NCBI GenBank assembly: GCA_017442825.1
Contig: JAFRYZ010000033.1
Coordinates: forward strand, 62,001 to 126,000
From: Prevotella sp.
GTDB taxonomy: Bacteria; Bacteroidota; Bacteroidia; Bacteroidales; Bacteroidaceae
Direction of reading: 5' to 3'
DNA length: 64,000 nucleotides
Position 1 is the stretch's first letter; every line of letters begins with the position of its first letter. A program made the position numbers and the translations under genes. Of the stretch, positions 9,056 to 16,218 are shown piece by piece. Under the pieces are notes generated by a model that was not told the origin of the DNA, did no database searches, and saw only the letters and a list, made by a program, of their open reading frames with translations.

Positions 9056-9829
9056 ATGGCAAGTGAGATTAGTCCAAGAGCAGAAGTGTCGCCAAAAGCA
9101 AAAATCGGTGATAACTGCAAGATTTATCCATTCGTCTATATCGAAGACGATGTCGTCATCGGCGATAATTGTATCATACATCCTTTTGTAAGCATCCTCA
9201 ACGGGGCGCGAATAGGTAAAGGAAATCATATACACCAAGGGTCGGTTATTTCAGCTTTACCGCAAGACTTCGAATTCCAAGGAGATAAAACAGAGGTTGT
9301 CATCGGTAAAAACAATGTCATCCGCGAGAATGTGGTCATCAACAGAGGTACGCACGCTGGCGGGCAGACCGTTATCGGCAATAAAAACTACCTGATGGAG
9401 GGTGTCCACATCCTTCACGATACTAAAATTGGAAACCAATGCGCATTTGGCTTCGGTACGAAGATAGCTGGTGACTGTGAGATTGGCAACGGAGTCGTTT
9501 TCACAGCTGCTGTGCTGCAGCTGCCAAACACACGTGTGGGCGATTGTGCACTGGTGACATCAGGCTCAATCTTTAACAAAGACATACCTCCTTATGTGAT
9601 TGTCGGCAACAATCCCGTCTCTTTCAATGGTGTAAATGCCCCAATGTGTAAGGCTATTGGCATTGAGGAAAAGGTGGTTAAGCATATTGCTAATGCTTAT
9701 CGTCTGGTGTTCCGCGGGAAGGTGAGCCTTTTCGATGCAACGCTTCAGATTAAAGAACAGGTTCCCGATGGTCCTGAGATACAGAAGATTATCGACTTCC
9801 TGTCAACTTCGAAGAAAGGAGTGATTTGA
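9056..9829 (+). CDS. lpxA: LpxA-like acyl-ACP--UDP-GlcNAc O-acyltransferase
   Basis: 257 residues. Hexapeptide repeats of a left-handed beta helix run through residues 1-190 (ISPRAEVSPKAKIGDNCKIY and onward), then a helical C-terminal domain (IGIEEKVVKHIANAYRLVFRG) as in LpxA. The pair H118/H121 in VHILHD matches the LpxA catalytic HxxHD, H121 corresponding to the catalytic His. HIHQGSVISALPQDFEFQG matches the LpxA block that ends in PQD. It would start lipid A synthesis by acylating UDP-GlcNAc in the cytoplasm. It is not next to lpxB, lpxC, lpxD or fabZ, so it could be a paralogue with another acceptor. The symbol is given for the family. Confidence 0.8.
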   Translation: MASEISPRAEVSPKAKIGDNCKIYPFVYIEDDVVIGDNCIIHPFVSILNGARIGKGNHIHQGSVISALPQDFEFQGDKTEVVIGKNNVIRENVVINRGTHAGGQTVIGNKNYLMEGVHILHDTKIGNQCAFGFGTKIAGDCEIGNGVVFTAAVLQLPNTRVGDCALVTSGSIFNKDIPPYVIVGNNPVSFNGVNAPMCKAIGIEEKVVKHIANAYRLVFRGKVSLFDATLQIKEQVPDGPEIQKIIDFLSTSKKGVI

Positions 9830-9908
9830 TAATTGACAATTGCTGCGCTCTTGGCGTGAACATCAATAATTGATAATTGTCAATAGTCAATTATCAATTA
9901 TCAATTAG
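9828..9908 (+). repeat. AT-rich repeat pair between convergent genes
   Basis: TTGATAATTGACAATTG, a short GC-richer core (CTGCGCTCTTGGCG), then the family in both orientations (CAATAATTGATAATTG, TCAATTATCAATTATC). It overlaps the stop codon of the radical SAM gene on the minus strand. The inverted halves could fold but there is no clear U-run terminator. Confidence 0.7.
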
Positions 9909-10672
9909 TAGGACGCTGTGCAGGGTATTCCGGCAGCAATCACACGGTCGCGGATGGCATCAAGCTGTTCGCGACTGGCTTTTTTTAATCCTTTGACGGG
10001 AGTCTCGCGGTCAATGGTGTAGATCATCACCTCTTCCGGCTGTATGTCTGTGACGGCTTTCAGCCACGGTCCCACATACTCCTCGCCGGTGTTGTCTACG
10101 CCTTCGCCCTGCATGAACATCGTCTGGATGATGACATGCCCGTTGAAAGCCTTCAGTTGCGTGATGATCTGGTTGACATCATAGCTCGCCGACAGCGGGC
10201 GGTCCACCCTTCGGATGTAGTCCATGTCCACCGTGTCTAACTTCTGGATGTTGTTGTCCACCTTCAGGAGTGCCCGGCAGACGTCTGCCTTGTGCGTCAT
10301 GGTGGCGTTGCTCAGCACCGATACCTTTGCCTTCGGGCAGTATTCGTCGCGCAGCCGTATCGTGTCGTCGATGATGCCCGGAAATGACGGGTGTGCCGTC
10401 GGCTCGCCGTTGCCGGCAAAGGTCAGCACGTCGGGTGTCTCTCCGCTTTGGCTCATCTCCTTCAGTTTCGCTTCCAACGCCGTTGCCACCTCCTCACGGG
10501 TGGGGCGGGGCAGGGTGGTGCGGTGCTGACCGTTCAGTCCGCACTCACAGTAGATGCAGTCGAAGGTACATACTTTGCCGTCGGCAGGCATCAGGTTGAT
10601 GCCCAACGAAAGACCGAGCCTGCGGCTATGAACAGGTCCGAAAATAGGAGAAGGGTAGATAATCGTACTCAT
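9905..10672 (-). CDS. Radical SAM protein
   Basis: 255 residues. The [4Fe-4S] cysteine triad CxxxCxxC is at residues 35-42 (CTFDCIYC), after the FGPVHSRRLGLSLGINL block typical of the COG0731-like radical SAM group. The SAM-binding GNGEPT motif is in VLTFAGNGEPTAHP. No extra ferredoxin or auxiliary cluster domain is visible. The specific reaction is unknown to me; members are often annotated only as radical SAM or Fe-S oxidoreductase. The -7 box lies only about 8 bases before the ATG, so the transcript has almost no leader. Codon use resembles its neighbours. Confidence 0.85.
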   Translation of the reverse strand: MSTIIYPSPIFGPVHSRRLGLSLGINLMPADGKVCTFDCIYCECGLNGQHRTTLPRPTREEVATALEAKLKEMSQSGETPDVLTFAGNGEPTAHPSFPGIIDDTIRLRDEYCPKAKVSVLSNATMTHKADVCRALLKVDNNIQKLDTVDMDYIRRVDRPLSASYDVNQIITQLKAFNGHVIIQTMFMQGEGVDNTGEEYVGPWLKAVTDIQPEEVMIYTIDRETPVKGLKKASREQLDAIRDRVIAAGIPCTASY

Positions 10673-10679
10673 ATCGGCT

Positions 10680-10688
10680 GCAAAAGTA
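10680..10688 (-). promoter_or_regulatory. Promoter -7 box of the radical SAM gene
   Basis: The minus strand reads TACTTTTGC, ending about 7 bases before the start codon. If used, transcription would begin within a few bases of the ATG. Confidence 0.6.
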
Positions 10689-10819
10689 TGAAAGAAATCC
10701 GCGTTGGCGAAGGCAACGAAGCCGTAAAATCCCCTCCATTAACATTTTTTATGCTCCACTTATTATATATGGTCAAAGTCATTGCCAATTTCAAGTCGAA
10801 GAAAAAAATCGCATTATTC

Positions 10820-10851
10820 TTTGCTTTATTTTCATTTTGTCGTATCTTTGC
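10820..10851 (+). promoter_or_regulatory. Promoter upstream of the fabG remnant
   Basis: TTTG (10820-10823), a 19-base spacer and TATCTTTGC (10843-10851) form a full Bacteroidetes-type promoter. It would transcribe the fabG remnant, the long hairpin and then the secreted-protein genes from 11121. Confidence 0.6.
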
Positions 10852-10857
10852 GCAGAC

Positions 10858-10942
10858 AACTGAAGCCGCCTGCCTTGCCAGCGACCATTTCAGCAGTATC
10901 GGCGGACAGGTCATTCAGGTTGACGGCGGCATGAACATGTAA
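10858..10942 (+). pseudogene. 3' remnant of a FabG-like short-chain dehydrogenase
   Basis: The last codons before TAA 10940-10942 encode AACLASDHFSSIGGQVIQ followed by VDGGMNM. This matches the conserved SDR/FabG C-terminus (LASD..S.I.GQ.I.VDGG). The rest of the gene, including the Rossmann nucleotide motif and the YxxxK site, is absent. The fragment follows a consensus promoter, as if a deletion had fused the promoter to the tail of the gene. It is non-functional as an enzyme. Confidence 0.75.
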
Positions 10943-11004
10943 CAAGAAAGTAAAATGACAAATTTTACCCCCCCCCTAAAATTGTAGCCAATGCTATCGG
11001 CAAG

Positions 11005-11049
11005 CGACGGCACGTCAGGCTCCATTGACTGGAACCTGACGTGCCGTCG
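11005..11049 (+). repeat. Long GC-rich hairpin in the leader of the secreted-protein operon
   Basis: CGACGGCACGTCAGGCTCCA and its reverse complement, with one mismatch, are separated by 5 bases, giving a 20-bp stem. It lies downstream of a run of nine C (10968-10976) and 72 bases before the next gene. There is no U-run after it, so it is not a standard terminator. A leader regulatory structure or a leftover of a mobile element are both possible. Confidence 0.65.
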
Positions 11050-11120
11050 TTGCGTTTTACTTCAAGTATGACCAGAGAGTAATTAACCATATCATTAACC
11101 AATCCATTCAATTGAAGCAC

Positions 11121-11597
11121 ATGAGAAAAAGATTTTTTACCTTCCTCTTAGCCTTGTTCGGCATCATGCCGGCAGTATGGGCAGACGATGGCGTGTGGAT
11201 AGAGAAGCTGAACGGCACGAAGCAGGGCTTCCTCTTCTCGCAGCAGCCTCAGATTTCCTACACCGCCGACGCTCTTGTGATGACCACGACGGTAGCAACG
11301 GCAACGTTTCCGCTTGACGAACTGAAGCGTATCTATTTCGACGGTAATGTTGTCAACGCCATCAACGCTGTCGCTGGCGGTGGTTCTGCCCAGCTGATGC
11401 GCGCCACGGCTGGCGGTGCCGAGCTTTCAGACTTCCCCGCAGGCACGGCGGTCACCGTCTATGCGCTTAGCGGCAGCAAGGTGGCACAGTTGCGCGTGCC
11501 TTCTGATGGTCAGCTCACCGTTGACCTCTCCGCCTTTCCACAAGGCATCTACATGATTCAAGCAGAAAAAGTAACCCTTAAAATCCAAAAGAAATGA
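11121..11597 (+). CDS. Secreted protein with T9SS-like C-terminal domain
   Basis: 158 residues from ATG 11121; a TTG start at 11112 is also open. It has a signal peptide (MRKRFFTFLLALFGIMPAVWA), a short beta-rich region (GVWIEKLNGTKQGFLFSQQP ending FPLDELKRIYFDG), an Ala/Gly-rich linker, and a final domain TVYALSGSKVAQLRV ending in IYMIQAEKVTLKIQKK. That ending resembles the type A sorting domain of the type IX secretion system (VY.L.G..V ... GIY.I...). T9SS genes are not in the window, so the export route is uncertain. The stop overlaps the start of the next gene (ATGA), indicating coupled translation. Function unknown. Confidence 0.65.
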   Translation: MRKRFFTFLLALFGIMPAVWADDGVWIEKLNGTKQGFLFSQQPQISYTADALVMTTTVATATFPLDELKRIYFDGNVVNAINAVAGGGSAQLMRATAGGAELSDFPAGTAVTVYALSGSKVAQLRVPSDGQLTVDLSAFPQGIYMIQAEKVTLKIQKK

Positions 11598-12358
11598 AGA
11601 AAAGATTATTGACTATGGCAGCCCTGCTTGCTATGGTGTTCACCATGCAGGCACAAGAAACCACCAAGATAATGGTTGTAACGGGTAATGATGGTAAGGT
11701 CTATCGGAAGGCTGTAAAAGACGTGAAGGACATCACGTTTGTTGACGAATCCTATGAATATGTTGACCTCGGCCTGCCAGAGGAGTATGGCGACTATTTT
11801 GCCTGGGGCGAGACGGAGCCATATTATACAGAAGGCAATGCCTTGAGCACTGCGTCCGACACCTGGAAGACAGGCAAGACTGGTTACAATTGGGCAAGCT
11901 ATTTCGATACTCCAAGCGGTTACACCAGTGGTACACCTACTTATTTCACGACATACAACACAGCAAGTGCTCAATTGCAGTCTCAGCACGACGTTGCCAC
12001 TGCCAAGTGGGGCAGTGCTTGGTGTATGCCGACTCATGCTCAGCTGCAGGAGCTTGTGGCTAACACCGTCAGTGAGTGGGGCACCTTGAATGGGGTTAAC
12101 GGCCGTTACTTCTACAAGAAGGATGCCGGTGGCAGCAAGGTTGCCGATACCTACATTTTCCTGCCCGCAGCGGGCTACCGGCACGCTACGAGTCTGGACA
12201 GTCAGGGGTCGTACGGCTACTACTGGTCGAGTGAGCTCCACTCCAGTAGCGTGGACCGCGCGTGGCTCCTGTACTTCGATTCGGGCAGCGTGTATGCGGA
12301 GAACTACGACGGCGCCCGTTACAACGGTCTGTCGGTGCGGGCGGTGTGCGCACAATGA
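11594..12358 (+). CDS. Secreted FISUMP-like paralogous-domain protein with internal deletion
   Basis: 254 residues. A cleavable signal peptide (MKKRLLTMAALLAMVFTMQA) is followed by a short beta region (KIMVVTGNDGKVYRKAVKDV). A domain of the major paralogous type common in secreted Bacteroidales proteins follows: YVDLGLP, YFAWGET, WCMPTHAQLQELV, IFLPAAGYR, YYWSSELHSSSVDRAW and NGLSVRAVCAQ. In family members I know, YVDLGLP is followed by SGTLWAT.N.GA..PEEYGDYFAWGE. Here YVDLGLP is joined directly to EEYGDYFAWGE, so about 15 residues are missing without loss of frame. The fold is lectin- or sulfatase-modifying-enzyme-like and the role is unknown. It is coupled to the upstream secreted protein. 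Confidence 0.7.
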   Translation: MKKRLLTMAALLAMVFTMQAQETTKIMVVTGNDGKVYRKAVKDVKDITFVDESYEYVDLGLPEEYGDYFAWGETEPYYTEGNALSTASDTWKTGKTGYNWASYFDTPSGYTSGTPTYFTTYNTASAQLQSQHDVATAKWGSAWCMPTHAQLQELVANTVSEWGTLNGVNGRYFYKKDAGGSKVADTYIFLPAAGYRHATSLDSQGSYGYYWSSELHSSSVDRAWLLYFDSGSVYAENYDGARYNGLSVRAVCAQ

Positions 12359-12360
12359 GA

Positions 12361-12455
12361 ACTTACCTCCCCAAAGCCCCCATCCCCAAAGCCCCCCGAC
12401 CCCCAAAGCCCCCCGACCCCCTAAAGGGGGAGGAGGGGAGGGGAGGGGGGATGCT
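12361..12455 (+). repeat. C/G-rich palindromic repeat cluster
   Basis: Several tandem copies of AAAGCCCCCCGACCCCC end in CCCTAAAGGGGGAGG and a G-rich tail. This is the largest copy of a family that also occurs in or near folK, the yfhO-like gene and the GSCFA gene. Confidence 0.8.
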
Positions 12456-12520
12456 ATTCGGTGTAGGATGACACTTTTTCGAGCGCAATCCTGCGCTGTG
12501 GTGCCCCTACAGGGGAAATA

Positions 12521-12872
12521 AAAAATAAAATTATACATACGACACCAGCTTCGTAAACCACTAAGTAATAGTGACTTACGCGATTGAGGTCGCATAAAGT
12601 ACTACACTTTTAGGCGAAAGTCGAACACCGACCTTCCAACTACTATGAGTTTGCGTCCCAACTACTATGTAGTTGCGTTCCAAACTCATAGTAGTTGGAA
12701 GGCAAACACATAACAGTTGCAGAAAAGGGACTAAATGTTTGTTTTTTCAACTTTTTGGGGCGGTGTACGACTTGCGCTCAGTCAGCGTATACATACACCC
12801 GTGCCTCTTTTACGTAAGCTACTGAGCCTGAGCAGTTTGCGAAACATGGTGTCGTATGTACAATTTTTATTT
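12521..12872. mobile_element. Candidate MITE with imperfect inverted repeats
   Basis: The ends share TACATACGACACCA (left end at 12547, right copy starting at 12847 in reverse complement), extended outward by A-rich AAATAAAA(A)TT sequence and inward by weaker similarity (TTCGTAAACCAC against TTCGCAAACTGC, then CTTACG). The element is about 350 bp, lies in a gene-free stretch and has no open frame that looks like a protein. No target duplication was identified. Its centre holds a separate nested palindrome at 12632-12702. Confidence 0.5.
12632..12702. repeat. Nested cruciform palindrome
   Basis: A perfect 22-bp inverted repeat (12632-12653 and 12681-12702, core CCAACTACTATGAGTTTG) encloses a second palindrome, CAACTACTATGTAGTTG (12659-12675). 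The motif CAACTACTAT therefore occurs four times in 71 bases in alternating orientation. Confidence 0.8.
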
Positions 12873-13138
12873 AAATTCTCCCTGTATATATACTTTTTAA
12901 CCACAGATGGCACAGATTCACAGAGTTATTTAACAACGGAAAACACTCTAAGGATTTTTTCGAAAGAAATTAGCATAATTACTATAATTCAACCCAGAAA
13001 ATTTCTGGGTAATTTCTTGAAATTTCTTTCTTTGATCCTCTCCATCATCCCTTTAGGGATGATTTTCCGTTTTTGCCTCCGTGTGAGAAAAATAAAAAGA
13101 TGATGACTTTCTAATCGTAGGTTGCATGGATTAGAAGA
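12873..13138. other. Gene-free AT-rich stretch
   Basis: No convincing gene is present. It contains CCACAGATGGCACAGATTCACAGAG, a motif resembling dispersed CACAGATT repeats of Bacteroidales, and two small inverted repeats (CCCAGAAAATTTCTGGG and ATCATCCCTTTAGGGATGAT). The open frame across it is low-complexity and lacks family character. Confidence 0.5.
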
Positions 13139-13287
13139 AGGTACTTTCGCTCGACAAAGCAAAAAAAAGCAAGATTTCTTTTGCTTTGTCCTCACTTAAT
13201 CGTACCTCTGGCTTCGCCGAAGGTAGGTTGCGCCTCAGAAAAACTCAAATAAATTTGGTTTTTCGTTCGGCTTGCACTACCTTTGCA
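13139..13287 (+). repeat. Promoter-hairpin repeat (two modules) upstream of ftsX
   Basis: Module 1 reads GGTACTTTCGCTCG, a palindrome (GACAAAGCAAAA / TTTTGCTTTGTC) and CCTCACTTAATCGTACCT. A more degenerate second module ends in the ftsX -7 box TACCTTTGC (13278-13286). The same module precedes typA, fucP, the NRPS gene, cysE and the 53108 gene in the same relative orientation. Confidence 0.75.
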
Positions 13288-13317
13288 CGCAAATTGGCAA
13301 ATAGTGCCCTGTTGAAA

Positions 13318-14205
13318 ATGGGAAAAAAGAAAAAACGTAATCAAGAACGTAGCCGTTTTGGCTTACAAAAGATAACATTGTGTATCAGTACCGCTATGGT
13401 GCTGATTCTTTTGGGAATGGTGGTTCTGACGGTGCAGACAGGACGCAATCTGTCGCAGTATGTCAAGGAGAACTTGATGGTGACGCTGGTTCTTTCACCG
13501 GAAACTTCACCTCAAGATGCACAACACTTATGCAAACGTGTGAAGATGCTTCCCTATGTGAACGGATTGAACTATATCAGTAAGGAAGACGTGCGCAAAG
13601 ACCTTTCTAAGGAATTGGGAACCGACCCCACGGAGTTTGTGGGTGGTGAGAATCCCTTGTCGGCATCAATAGAATTGAGACTGAAGGCAGACTATGCCAA
13701 CAACGACTCTATCAAATGGATTTCTGAACGATTGAAAACCATGCACGGTGTGGCGGAGATAGATTACAGGAAAGACTTGATAGACACAGTGAACTTCCGC
13801 CTGCGCCAGATTAGTTTGGTGCTGTTGGTGTTGGCTGCACTGCTGGCTATCGTTTCTTTCTCACTGATCAACAACTCTATCCGTCTTGCCATATATGCAC
13901 GTCGTTTCTCGATACATACGATGAAACTTGTCGGTGCATCGTGGGGTTTTATTCGTGCCCCATTTATCCGTTCGGCTATCGGTCAGGGACTGCTTTCGGC
14001 TGTCTTGGCATTGTTGGTCTTGGGCGGAGGCATTTATGCTTTATACCGTTATGAACCGGAACTGATGGCAGTCATCAACTGGCAGGTACTTGCTCTGACT
14101 GCAGGTGCTGTGCTGCTGTTTGGTCTGCTGATTACAACGTTCTGCGCCTGGCTGTCTGTGAACAAGTTCCTCAAGATGAAGGCTGGAGAACTGTATAAGA
14201 TATAA
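13318..14205 (+). CDS. ftsX: Cell-division ABC-type permease FtsX
   Basis: 295 residues from ATG 13318, chosen because it follows the promoter box at 13278 and the in-frame upstream extension is repeat-encoded. There is a basic N-terminus (MGKKKKRNQERSRFG), one helix (ITLCISTAMVLILLGMVVL), an extracytoplasmic domain of about 110 residues with ENLMVTLVLSPETSPQDAQ, and three C-terminal helices with SIHTMKLVGASWGFIRAPF, the typical FtsX block. With the ATPase FtsE, not in this window, it activates peptidoglycan hydrolysis at the septum. It heads a run of envelope genes (DUF3098, uppP). Confidence 0.92.
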   Translation: MGKKKKRNQERSRFGLQKITLCISTAMVLILLGMVVLTVQTGRNLSQYVKENLMVTLVLSPETSPQDAQHLCKRVKMLPYVNGLNYISKEDVRKDLSKELGTDPTEFVGGENPLSASIELRLKADYANNDSIKWISERLKTMHGVAEIDYRKDLIDTVNFRLRQISLVLLVLAALLAIVSFSLINNSIRLAIYARRFSIHTMKLVGASWGFIRAPFIRSAIGQGLLSAVLALLVLGGGIYALYRYEPELMAVINWQVLALTAGAVLLFGLLITTFCAWLSVNKFLKMKAGELYKI

Positions 14206-14325
14206 TTGACAATTGATAATTGACAATTGACAATTCACAATTCATAATTGACAATTCACAATTGATAATTGGCGAAGCCGATACCTCTAAATTCTAAATT
14301 CATAATTCTAAATTTGCAACAGATA
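14206..14325 (+). repeat. AT-rich repeat array after ftsX
   Basis: Tandem degenerate units (ATTGACAATTGATAATTG, CACAATTCATAATTG) fill the gap. They are interrupted by GGCGAAGCCGATACC and continue as AAATTCTAAATTCATAATTC. Confidence 0.75.
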
Positions 14326-14329
14326 TTTT

Positions 14330-14578
14330 ATGGATAAGAGAAATCTTGCATTTGGAAAAATAAACTTTATCCTGCTTGCCATCGGCATGGCAGTGGTTGT
14401 CTTGGGTTTTATCCTGATGAGTGGAGGGGCATCTACGGAACAGGCTTTTGACCCCTCTATCTTCGATGCCCGCCACATTAAAGTGGCTCCCGTGGTAACC
14501 TTTATTGGTTTTGTGTCCATTATCGTTGCCATCGTATATAAACCGAAGGACGAAAGCAAGGAGGAACATGCGAAATGA
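14330..14578 (+). CDS. DUF3098 small membrane protein
   Basis: 82 residues with two hydrophobic helices (INFILLAIGMAVVVLGFILM and VAPVVTFIGFVSIIVAIVY) and a charged C-terminus. LAFGKINF at the start and FDPSIFDARHIKVAPVV between the helices match DUF3098, a Bacteroidetes family found between ftsX and uppP. The ATG of uppP overlaps its stop (ATGA), so the two are coupled. A role in envelope assembly is inferred from gene order only. Confidence 0.85.
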   Translation: MDKRNLAFGKINFILLAIGMAVVVLGFILMSGGASTEQAFDPSIFDARHIKVAPVVTFIGFVSIIVAIVYKPKDESKEEHAK

Positions 14579-15432
14579 CTTGGATTGAAACGGTTATCAT
14601 AGCCATTGTAGAAGGACTGACAGAGTTCCTGCCTGTCTCTTCGACAGGACACATGATTATCACGCAGAACTTGTTGGGTATAGAGCAAGGCGACCCGTTT
14701 GTTCATGCTTTTACGTTTATCATACAGTTTGGCGCTATCCTGTCGGTGGTATGTCTCTATTGGAAACGTTTCTTCCGATTTGACAATACGCCTGCCCCAG
14801 AAGGCAGTTCGTGGTTACAACGCATGAAGCATAGATATCACTTCTATTGGTTGCTCATCGTCGGTGTGTTGCCGGCCATTATCATAGGATTGCTTGCCAA
14901 GAAGTCTGGATTGCTTGACTGGCTGCTTGACAGCGTTGAGGTGGTAGCCATCATGCTGGTTATCGGTGGTATCTTTATGCTTTTCTGCGACAAGCTGTTT
15001 AACAAAGGTACCGAGGAAACGAAACTTAATGAGAAGCGCGCTTTCAACATTGGTCTGTACCAGTGCATCTCCGTTATCCCAGGTGTATCGCGCTCTATGG
15101 CAACCATTGTAGGCGGTATGACACAAGGGCTAACCCGTCAGCGTGCCGCAGAATTCTCATTCTTCCTTGCCGTGCCGACGATGGCTGGTGCTACATTGCT
15201 CGATCTGCTTGACTTACTAAAGGAAGATGCAGCATGGGCAACCTCTCATAATATAGCGATGCTCCTGTTGGGATGTGTTGTGGCATTTATCGTAGCGTTG
15301 CTTGCCATGAAATGGTTTGTGGCCTTCCTGACGAAATATGGATTCAAAGCCTTTGGTATCTATCGTATCATCGTTGGCGGCATCATTATCGTGTTGCTGC
15401 TGACAGGTCACTCACTTGCAATGGTCGATTAA
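14575..15432 (+). CDS. uppP: Undecaprenyl-diphosphate phosphatase
   Basis: 285 residues, eight predicted membrane helices. The BacA/UppP signature GLTEFLPVSSTGHMIITQ is near the N-terminus and the second conserved block is PGVSRSMATIVGGM, which carries the catalytic SR region. It recycles the lipid carrier for peptidoglycan and O-antigen synthesis by dephosphorylating undecaprenyl diphosphate at the membrane. It is coupled to DUF3098, and truB starts immediately after its stop codon. Confidence 0.95.
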   Translation: MTWIETVIIAIVEGLTEFLPVSSTGHMIITQNLLGIEQGDPFVHAFTFIIQFGAILSVVCLYWKRFFRFDNTPAPEGSSWLQRMKHRYHFYWLLIVGVLPAIIIGLLAKKSGLLDWLLDSVEVVAIMLVIGGIFMLFCDKLFNKGTEETKLNEKRAFNIGLYQCISVIPGVSRSMATIVGGMTQGLTRQRAAEFSFFLAVPTMAGATLLDLLDLLKEDAAWATSHNIAMLLLGCVVAFIVALLAMKWFVAFLTKYGFKAFGIYRIIVGGIIIVLLLTGHSLAMVD

Positions 15433-16137
15433 ATGGATTTCAGAGAAGGAGAAATCATTGCCATAGACAAACCCTACGGCGTGTCGAGTTTCGGTGCGTT
15501 GGCTCATATCCGTTATCTCTGCTCCCGCAAATGGGGACGGAAGGTAAAGATGGGACACGCAGGTACGCTGGACCCGTTGGCAACGGGGGTCCTGATTCTC
15601 TGTACAGGAAAGATGACGAAGCGCATTGAAGAGTTCCAACACCATACGAAGGAGTATGTGGCGACGTTACAGCTCGGTGCTACAACACCCAGTTTCGATA
15701 TGGAACATGAGATAGATGCCACCTTTCCGACATCGCATATCACCCGTGAGGGTATAGAACAGGCTCTGGCAGCTTTTGTCGGTGATGTGATGCAGGTTCC
15801 GCCTGTATTCTCAGCATGCAATGTCAACGGAAAACGTGCCTATGCTCTCAGTCGGAAGGGCAAGGAGGTGGAACTTGCTCCCAAGCAAGTGCGTATCGAC
15901 GAGATAGAACTGGTGTCGTTTGGCATCGAGAAGAAGCAACTGACGTTGCGCATTGTTTGTGGAAAAGGAACCTATATCCGTGCTTTGGCACGCGACTTGG
16001 GACGGGCTCTACAGAGCGGAGCCTATCTTACTGCCTTGCGGCGTACCCGTGTCGGTGACATCCGTGTGGAAGACTGTCATGACTATGACCAGTTTGGCGC
16101 ATGGCTCGACCAACAGGAGATGACAAAAGCGGAATAA
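15433..16137 (+). CDS. truB: tRNA pseudouridine-55 synthase
   Basis: 234 residues. AIDKPYGVSSFGAL is followed by the TruB catalytic block KMGHAGTLDPLATGVL with its catalytic Asp, then GKGTYIRALARDLG near the C-terminus. It converts U55 in the T-loop of tRNAs to pseudouridine. It is a short TruB without a C-terminal PUA extension, usual for Bacteroidetes. It starts directly after uppP with no gap. Confidence 0.94.
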   Translation: MDFREGEIIAIDKPYGVSSFGALAHIRYLCSRKWGRKVKMGHAGTLDPLATGVLILCTGKMTKRIEEFQHHTKEYVATLQLGATTPSFDMEHEIDATFPTSHITREGIEQALAAFVGDVMQVPPVFSACNVNGKRAYALSRKGKEVELAPKQVRIDEIELVSFGIEKKQLTLRIVCGKGTYIRALARDLGRALQSGAYLTALRRTRVGDIRVEDCHDYDQFGAWLDQQEMTKAE

Positions 16138-16206
16138 CGGAACGACGGAATGCCGTCATACCGAAACAACGAAACAAAGTCATACCGTCATACCGAAAAA
16201 TAGTAA
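16133..16206 (+). repeat. CCGTCATACCG repeat array (first)
   Basis: Degenerate units GGAATAACGGAACGACGGAA, TGCCGTCATACCGAAACAACG and GTCATACCGTCATACCG lie between truB and queA. The same family is at 38396-38465. Confidence 0.7.
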
Positions 16207-16218
16207 AAAAACATAATA

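Noticed and set aside
12361-12455. Rho-independent terminator for the FISUMP-like gene
   Set aside because: The C/G palindromes can fold but no T-run follows; the copy is better described as a repeat.
12735-13103. 122-codon open frame
   Set aside because: It crosses the end of the candidate MITE and an AT-rich stretch, has no family features or promoter, and encodes a mixed hydrophobic sequence.
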